From contig CALFKA010000057.1 in assembly GCA_937880545.1 (NCBI GenBank), forward strand, positions 1-5,938: a stretch of DNA of 5,938 bases, given 5' to 3'. This document shows positions 5,086 through 5,938 of this stretch, piece by piece (position 1 is the stretch's first letter; every line of letters starts with the position of its first letter). The notes beneath the pieces were generated by a model. The model worked only from the letters and a program-made list of their open reading frames with translations. It did no database searches and was not told where the DNA came from. The translations under genes and the position numbers were made by a program. Source of the stretch: an uncultured Clostridia bacterium. Lineage in GTDB: Bacteria > Bacillota > Clostridia > Peptostreptococcales > Acidaminobacteraceae.

Positions 5086-5926
5086 TTATTCAGCGGAAGG
5101 GTGCTGAAGGTAGAACTCTGCCGCGAAATCTAGCAGACAGTCATTTTCAATCGCTTCGCGGATCTCCTTTACAAAGGAGATCAGATAATACACGTTATGC
5201 AAACTAAGAAGATGCGCACTCAAGATCTCTTTTCTTCTAAATAGATGTCGCAGATAGGCGCGAGAATAATGGGTGCAGGTGTAACACTCACAGGTCGGAT
5301 CGAGTGGTCCAAAGTCCTCCGTATAGGCAGCCTTCTTTATTGAGAGATCACCTTGACTCGTCATAGCCACTCCATGCCTTGCAAGTCTTGTGGGGAGTAC
5401 GCAGTCAAACATGTCGACCCCCCGAAGGACTGCCTCCAGGATATCTCGTGACGTGCCGACGCCCATCAAATATCTCGGCTTATCATGGGGAAGGAGGTCC
5501 GGCAGGTAGTCGAGGGTGCGCAGCATGTCGACCTTTTTCTCGCCGACACTGAGGCCTCCTATAGCGTAACCGGGGAAGTCAAGCGCTGTGATCTCTTCGG
5601 CGCTGTATCTGCGGAGGTCTTCGAAGGTTCCTCCCTGCACGATACCAAAGAGAGCTTGGTCTTTCTTCTCGCCATGCGCTTCTTTGCAGCGCTTGGCCCA
5701 TCGGTGGGTTCTATCAATAGACTTCTTCATATATTCATAGGTACAAGGAAGAGGTGGGCACTCATCGAAAGCCATGATGATGTCACTGCCCAGACGATGC
5801 TGAATCGCCATGGAGTCCTCTGGCCTCAGGAATACCTCAGAGCCATCAATATGCGATCGAAAACGAACGCCCTCTTCTGTGATCTTTCGAGAGGGAGCGA
5901 GAGTGAACACCTGAAATCCACCGGAG
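5086..5926 (-). CDS. tgt: Queuine/preQ1 tRNA-guanine transglycosylase, N-terminus missing
   Basis: The visible protein (274 residues from a GTG at 5910, plus SGGFQ before it) is the C-terminal three quarters of bacterial TGT, which swaps guanine 34 of tRNAs with GUN anticodons for preQ1. Numbering from that GTG: FDEC (48-51), with D49 matching the substrate-binding Asp; GIVQGG (89-94); AIGGLSVGE (116-124); and MFDCVLPTR (167-175), with D169 as the expected nucleophile. The zinc site C-x-C-x2-C-x25-H is C207, C209, C212 and H238. The GTG at 5910 is not the true start: the invariant DSGGFQVF motif runs through it, and full-length TGT has about 370 residues, so roughly 90 are lost off the right edge. 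Bases 5927-5938 are adapter and destroy the Asp codon of DSGG. Upstream neighbours would typically be queA and ruvB. yajC follows after 145 bases. Confidence 0.96.
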
Positions 5927-5938
5927 AGATCGGAAGAG
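5927..5938. other. Illumina adapter remnant at contig end (non-genomic)
   Basis: The terminal bases AGATCGGAAGAG equal the first 12 bases of the common Illumina TruSeq adapter. Read on the minus strand they give SSDL before SGGFQ where TGT should read DSGGFQ. The base at 5926 (C on the minus strand) fits the third base of an Asp GAC codon, and the family match fails exactly from 5927 outward. This is untrimmed adapter, not biology. Confidence 0.93.

Noticed and set aside
5908..5910. GTG as the start codon of tgt
   Set aside because: The conserved SGGFQVF block spans it in frame and about 90 N-terminal residues of the family are absent, so the gene is truncated by the contig edge, not started here.
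5920..5938. Apparent one-residue insertion in the TGT DSGG active-site motif
   Set aside because: Explained by adapter bases from 5927 onward; not a true variant enzyme.

Overview
The window is a compact, almost entirely minus-strand housekeeping locus. It fits a Clostridia-type Firmicute: the tRNA-modification/Sec order tgt, yajC, secD, secF is interrupted by a SCIFF ranthipeptide cassette (scfA-scfB), a pairing known to be near-universal in Clostridia. Ribosome binding sites are of the strong AAAGGAG type and base composition looks intermediate. I cannot name a genus from this sequence. Gene identities come from recognising motifs in the translated sequence, not from a database search.

Reading in the direction of transcription (right to left): a 5'-truncated tgt (queuine tRNA-ribosyltransferase) runs in from the right edge. 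A 145-base gap with a good sigma-A-like promoter follows, then yajC. Next comes a 77-base gap holding a GNRA-capped hairpin, then scfA, a 45-codon gene for a six-cysteine precursor peptide that is too short for usual ORF cutoffs. A UNCG-capped hairpin with a T-run separates scfA from scfB, its radical SAM/SPASM maturase. A gamma-carbonic-anhydrase-like gene overlaps the end of scfB by 17 bases. A second promoter candidate precedes secD, which overlaps secF by 23 bases. A LapA/DUF1049-type membrane protein gene starts on the last base of the secF stop codon (TAATG) and runs off the left edge.

YajC, SecD and SecF are the accessory module of the Sec translocase that uses the proton-motive force. 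ScfB is expected to install a thioether crosslink in ScfA. No dedicated peptidase or transporter for the peptide is visible. The most informative region is 4400-4630: the tiny precursor gene is bracketed by two hairpins with extra-stable tetraloops, an arrangement that could give much more precursor transcript than maturase transcript. No stretch above about 150 bases lacks a gene, and no RNA genes, mobile elements or CRISPR arrays were seen.

The last 12 bases (5927-5938) are an exact match to the start of the common Illumina adapter. They break the invariant DSGG motif of TGT at the junction, so they are almost certainly not genomic and the true contig ends at 5926.
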